From Lachnospiraceae bacterium (GTDB lineage: Bacteria; Bacillota; Clostridia; Lachnospirales; Lachnospiraceae): a DNA stretch of 64,000 bases. Shown piece after piece: positions 60,817 through 64,000 of this stretch (its first letter is position 1; each line of letters begins with the position of its first letter). A model generated the notes under the pieces. It was not told where the DNA came from and made no database searches. It worked only from the letters and a program-made list of their open reading frames with translations. The stretch is from positions 248,001 to 312,000 of the forward strand of contig JALCRM010000002.1 in the NCBI GenBank assembly GCA_022652545.1, in the 5' to 3' direction. The translations under genes were made by a program, and so were the position numbers.

Positions 60817-61617
60817 TTACTCTGTTTTTTCCTTTCTGTTCAGAAAGCGGTCGAGAAGGCCGGCAGCAAAAGCAAACACATAGGCGATGGAGAAGAACCG
60901 GGCGATCGTGAGAGGTACGGCAGCAGGCGAGGAAGCCATGCCCTTTTCCCCGCCCATATTTCCGTTCATTTTGCCGTTCATCCGGGGCGCGGCAGACGAA
61001 TCGCCGGACGATGCATTTTCTCCGGGCTTTTCCATCCCGTGACCGTTTTCCATACCGCCCTCCATGGAAGAGGCCGTAAACGGTCCCGAAAGCCAGGACA
61101 GATACTGCGTGGTCGTCATGCTGTAGAAGCCGAAGAGGAGCAGGACGACAGTCAGGACAGTGCCGATGGCAATGCCTGCCTTGCGAGGTATTTTGACAAG
61201 TCTTGCAAACATGCTTCCGAAAAACTGCCGGTGCAGGCCGATGTGAAGGCCGAAGAGCAGCAGGCCGCAGGCAGCGGAAAATTTGTGAATGACCTCACCC
61301 ATTTGTCCGCCGGCGTGGAAGGAAAAAACGGACTTGGAGATCATGACAGCTGTGACAGCGCAGACAGCCCAGCTTATAACCAGCAGAAAATCAATGATAT
61401 ATATGGCACGCGTCCTGGCCGGCATCTTTCCGAAGAACTTTTTCGTGACGCCGCCTATCCATTTCGCGTTCAGTACAAGGTGCAGCGCAAAGGCCGCAAA
61501 AAGTGCGAGGCCGATGATCTCGTGCAGATTTTCCCCGGTCGCGTTCTTGTTGAAAAGGAGGACGATGACAACAGCCATCGCGAGATCCAGGACCCATTTG
61601 AACCAGTTCTTCTTCAT
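60817..61617 (-). CDS. DUF4405-type membrane protein with Met/Gly-rich insert
   Basis: The 266-residue protein has about five membrane helices with His residues at helix ends (NLHEIIGLALFAAFALHLVL, then VIHKFSAACGLLLFGLHIGLH). These resemble haem-binding cytochrome b561/ferric-reductase-like domains and the DUF4405 family. Between helices four and five lies a hydrophilic segment with repeated MNGKMNGNMGGEKGM-type sequence, rich in Met and Gly, which could bind copper. ATG 61617 is favoured because AGAGG lies eight bases upstream; ATG 61638 is possible. A role in membrane electron transfer is inferred. Confidence 0.8.
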   Translation of the reverse strand: MKKNWFKWVLDLAMAVVIVLLFNKNATGENLHEIIGLALFAAFALHLVLNAKWIGGVTKKFFGKMPARTRAIYIIDFLLVISWAVCAVTAVMISKSVFSFHAGGQMGEVIHKFSAACGLLLFGLHIGLHRQFFGSMFARLVKIPRKAGIAIGTVLTVVLLLFGFYSMTTTQYLSWLSGPFTASSMEGGMENGHGMEKPGENASSGDSSAAPRMNGKMNGNMGGEKGMASSPAAVPLTIARFFSIAYVFAFAAGLLDRFLNRKEKTE

Positions 61618-61975
61618 GATAAATTCCTCTTCTTTCATAAATTTTCTTCTTCGGAAGCCGGCTGTATCCGCCGGCCTGTCAGTCGGCCGGCGGACCGATC
61701 CCCGGCTGCAGCATAAAAATATTATCAAATCCGTTGAAAAAGCGTAAGACACCGGAAGCCCCGAAACGCAGAACTTTCGGTGAAGAAAATGTGAAAAGCC
61801 GGTGAACAAGACTTACAGTCGGCCTGGGATTGATTTTACATACCTTCCCCGTTTTGCTATTCTTATGATACTGACATTGTCCGGACAGGCAGAAATGCCG
61901 ACGGTGCGGACGGCACGGCCAGATGACCGGGTTTGTTCATATGCGGCACCGGCCGCCCATTTTATGGAGGTAGAT

Positions 61976-63781
61976 ATGAAAAAGAAACTGGCGACAGCCG
62001 CGGTTCTGATCGCGGCTGCGGTAACGTTCACCGCCTGCGGAAAGACCGCAGCGACAGAAAACACATCCGCAGACACAGCATCTGCGGCGGCATCTTCCGC
62101 GGCTGCGCAGACAGCGTCAACATCTGCGGCAGCGGCATCTTCCGCGGCTGCGCAGGCAGCGTCCACATCCGCAGCGGCGGCATCCTCCGCGGCTGCGCAG
62201 ACAGCTTCGGCGTCCGCGGAGACCTCTTCTGCAGCGTCCACATCTGCGGCAGCTTCGGGCACGGCAACTTCGGAGACGGCCTCAGCGGCCGGTTCCGGTA
62301 CGACGGCTTCTGCGGCAGCACCTGCACAGGAGCAGACGCCTGCATCCTTATCCGTTATAAGCGCGCCGGCGTACGATTCGGCAACGGACAGCACCGGCCG
62401 TTTGCTGGTGACCGGCACTTACCGCCAGCTCAGCCTTGACGATACCCGGCAGGGCAGTGACGGTGCCGCTTATTCGGCACTGAAGGCCTCTCTCGCAACT
62501 TACAATACAGAAGTAAAAAAACGGGTGACCGGCGACGTGAAGGAATATACCGATTACGCAAAGGACAGCCTGAAGGAGCGGGGAGAAGATGATTTTTCGG
62601 CGTATCAGGAAGAAAGCGGAGTCAGGATATGCCGCGCAGACAGTGCCGTGCTGAGTTTCCTGGAATCGTATTCGACCTACGCCGGAGGCGCGCATCCGGA
62701 CACGCTCTTCTATTCGCACAGCTATGATTCCGCCACAGGTGCGGAACTGAAGCTCGGAGACGTCATCACGGACACCTCGGTACTGCCGAAGCTCCTCGAA
62801 GAAAAGCTGGATCAGGCGTACGGCAGTGACACATGGCTTGTGGACAGCGTGGCCGATACGATCAGCGAAGCGATAAAAGGCGGCGCGGACGCGATGACCC
62901 TCACCTGGACGCTCGGGCACGACGGGATCACATTCTGGTTCGAGCCTGATTCCCTTGCACCCCATGCGGCAGGCTCCCAGCAGGTCACACTGCAGTACGA
63001 TGCCTACAGGGATCTGTTCAGCGAAAAATACTGCAATGCGCCGGAAAATTATGTGGAACAGCTGGATTATGAAAATGCCATCCTGGTCCCCGGGGAGAGT
63101 CTTCTGGACAATTCCGCAAAGAACCTGGAGGTTTCCGAGGAAGCGGACTACGATACGGGCAATGTCACCGTGACCGTGACCTATGGCAATGCACAGAAGA
63201 AACTGAAGCTTTACGGTTATCAGACCGTGCCGTACCTGTTCAGCGACAACGGCAAAAGGTATCTCTGCCTGGATGTGGAGGGGGACGATGACTGGGAATC
63301 CGTATATTTTGTGCCGCTCAGCGGGGATGCGATCGGTACGATGGTCTCTTGCGACTGGGGCTTCGGCAAATATGTACCGGTGGATCCGGAGAACTTCACC
63401 ATGGAGACGCGCTGCTACCTTCTGAGCACCTACGCTGTCAATGCGAGGTTCAGCCTGCATGCGGGCGCAAGGCCGCAGGCGCTCGACACCATGGCCCTTG
63501 TGTCCGCGAATCCGGGAGCTGACCGGATGTCTCCGCTGACGACCAAAGAAGAACTGCAGGTCCATGTACTCGATACGGAGGACGGCAGTTCGACGACGGA
63601 GGCCACGCTGCCCAAGGGGACAAAACTGTATTTTTACCGTACGGACGCCCGGCATACCGTTGATATGAAAACAGAAGACGGCCGGATCGTGCGCTTCAGC
63701 GTCGATACGGATGTTTCTCCTGCCATGATCGACGGCAGATATACGGAAGATTCTTTTGAAGGGGCTGTATACGCCGGTTGA
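61976..63781 (+). CDS. Surface lipoprotein with Ala/Ser-repeat linker and DUF3298-like domain
   Basis: The 601-residue protein has a lipoprotein signal peptide (lipobox FTAC). About 100 residues of Ala/Ser/Thr linker follow, including three 15-residue repeats. The globular part starts near residue 120. YSTYAGGAHPDTLFYSHSYD followed by GAELKLGDVI is the hallmark of DUF4163/DUF3298 proteins, found in RsiV and PdaC relatives. The last 150 residues form an extra beta-rich domain. It is anchored outside the membrane; a lysozyme- or cell-wall-related function is possible but unproven. GGAGGT precedes ATG 61976. Confidence 0.85.
   Translation: MKKKLATAAVLIAAAVTFTACGKTAATENTSADTASAAASSAAAQTASTSAAAASSAAAQAASTSAAAASSAAAQTASASAETSSAASTSAAASGTATSETASAAGSGTTASAAAPAQEQTPASLSVISAPAYDSATDSTGRLLVTGTYRQLSLDDTRQGSDGAAYSALKASLATYNTEVKKRVTGDVKEYTDYAKDSLKERGEDDFSAYQEESGVRICRADSAVLSFLESYSTYAGGAHPDTLFYSHSYDSATGAELKLGDVITDTSVLPKLLEEKLDQAYGSDTWLVDSVADTISEAIKGGADAMTLTWTLGHDGITFWFEPDSLAPHAAGSQQVTLQYDAYRDLFSEKYCNAPENYVEQLDYENAILVPGESLLDNSAKNLEVSEEADYDTGNVTVTVTYGNAQKKLKLYGYQTVPYLFSDNGKRYLCLDVEGDDDWESVYFVPLSGDAIGTMVSCDWGFGKYVPVDPENFTMETRCYLLSTYAVNARFSLHAGARPQALDTMALVSANPGADRMSPLTTKEELQVHVLDTEDGSSTTEATLPKGTKLYFYRTDARHTVDMKTEDGRIVRFSVDTDVSPAMIDGRYTEDSFEGAVYAG
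62090..62224 (+). repeat. Three tandem 45-bp repeats encoding an Ala/Ser linker
   Basis: Three in-frame units (62090-62134, 62135-62179, 62180-62224) each encode ASSAAAQ followed by T/A-AS and a variable end. The DNA units differ by a few third-base and edge changes, so the array is tandemly duplicated and could change length by slippage without shifting the frame. Confidence 0.85.
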
Positions 63782-63858
63782 AAACAGGCGGCTGATCCTT
63801 TTGAAGAAACGGCATATGCCGGATAAAACAGCCGGCAGTCTGCGGGCCTGGATCGGGA

Positions 63859-64000
63859 ATGAACTATTCGTTTGAAGAAAAAACAGTGAACGGTATACTG
63901 TGTGCGGAGGTGACGGGTTCGGAAGGGCCCGTCACTGTTCTTGAGGTGCCGGAAAGGGCAGGCGGGCTGCCTGTTGCTTCGGTGGGGCACCGCGCCTTTG
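63859..64000 (+). CDS. Possible leucine-rich-repeat (BspA-like) protein, 3'-truncated by window edge
   Basis: From ATG 63859 the frame stays open to the window end and reads MNYSFEEKTVNGILCAEVTG, then VTVLEVPERAGGLPVASVGH and RAF. The LPVASVGHRAF pattern is the start of a BspA-type LRR_5 repeat (VTSIGxxAF). Only 47 residues are visible and the ribosome binding site is weak, so the call is tentative. Confidence 0.55.
   Translation, partial: MNYSFEEKTVNGILCAEVTGSEGPVTVLEVPERAGGLPVASVGHRAF

Noticed and set aside
62090-62224. CRISPR-like or mobile repeat in the lipoprotein gene
   Set aside because: The units are directly abutting, multiples of three, and encode a low-complexity linker in the frame of a clear lipoprotein.
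62348-63655. Long minus-strand open frame opposite the large lipoprotein
   Set aside because: Antisense shadow without start signals or family motifs.
1-64000. tRNA, rRNA, transposase, integrase, phage or toxin-antitoxin genes
   Set aside because: I looked for them in gaps and in the predicted proteins and found none I could support.

Overview
The window looks like a piece of a chromosome from a gut- or rumen-type Clostridia (Lachnospiraceae-like Firmicute). The reasons are strong AGGAGG-type ribosome binding sites with frequent GTG/TTG starts, LacI, AraC and YesMN-type regulators, sugar ABC importers that lack their own ATPase, a GPH symporter, ECF-transporter genes and lipoproteins with Ala/Ser-rich tethers. 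No rRNA, tRNA, phage, IS element or CRISPR array was recognised. Taxonomy is inferred from gene style only.

Layout. 1-4880: a split transketolase pair, a cupin, an iron-sulfur flavoprotein gene with an in-frame TGA, and an AT-richer orphan AAA ATPase (DUF4143 type) preceded by four phased repeats. 4188-7531 (minus): an operon of LacI regulator, FGGY kinase and deoC with two cre-like operators. 7658-16874: a LacI regulator, an ABC importer and a GH13 alpha-1,6-glucosidase (isomalto-oligosaccharide use), then VOC protein, aldo/keto reductase, KDPG aldolase and a KDG kinase gene wrecked by an internal deletion. 17110-21033: an MFS carrier, a MarR-controlled flavoprotein/nitroreductase group, and a deletion scar joining an aldo/keto reductase head to an MFS tail.

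21050-29098: a GH20-like hydrolase, a TetR plus hybrid histidine kinase operon, and a GH3 beta-glycosidase gene frameshifted at a G6 run. 29112-40000: a polysaccharide-utilisation locus with an AraC regulator, a GPH symporter, an unfamiliar 706-residue serine-hydrolase-like protein, a GH106-like enzyme, a DUF5060/DUF5605-type enzyme and a GH120 beta-xylosidase. A remnant of an ABC permease sits inside it. 40058-46459: an ECF ATPase/T pair without an S component, AzlCD, a small alpha/beta hydrolase, a UDP-glucuronate-4-epimerase-like gene and a PHP-domain hydrolase.

46615-52736: a YesMN two-component pair divergent from a sugar ABC importer, ending in an AraC remnant. 52895-58509: a compact ABC importer of the iron/spermidine/aminoethylphosphonate type, translationally chained to a PHP-family hydrolase and followed by a HAD phosphatase. 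This is a plausible uptake-and-dephosphorylation system. 58580-64000: mnmA with a cysteine desulfurase, a DUF4405-type membrane protein, a large lipoprotein with a tandem-repeat linker, and the start of a possible leucine-rich-repeat protein.

The two most interesting candidates are the 30-40 kb glycan locus with its unassigned esterase-like protein and the ABC-PHP-HAD operon at 52.9-58.5 kb. An unusual number of broken genes (seven loci) points to recent loss of sugar functions or, for the point lesions, assembly error.
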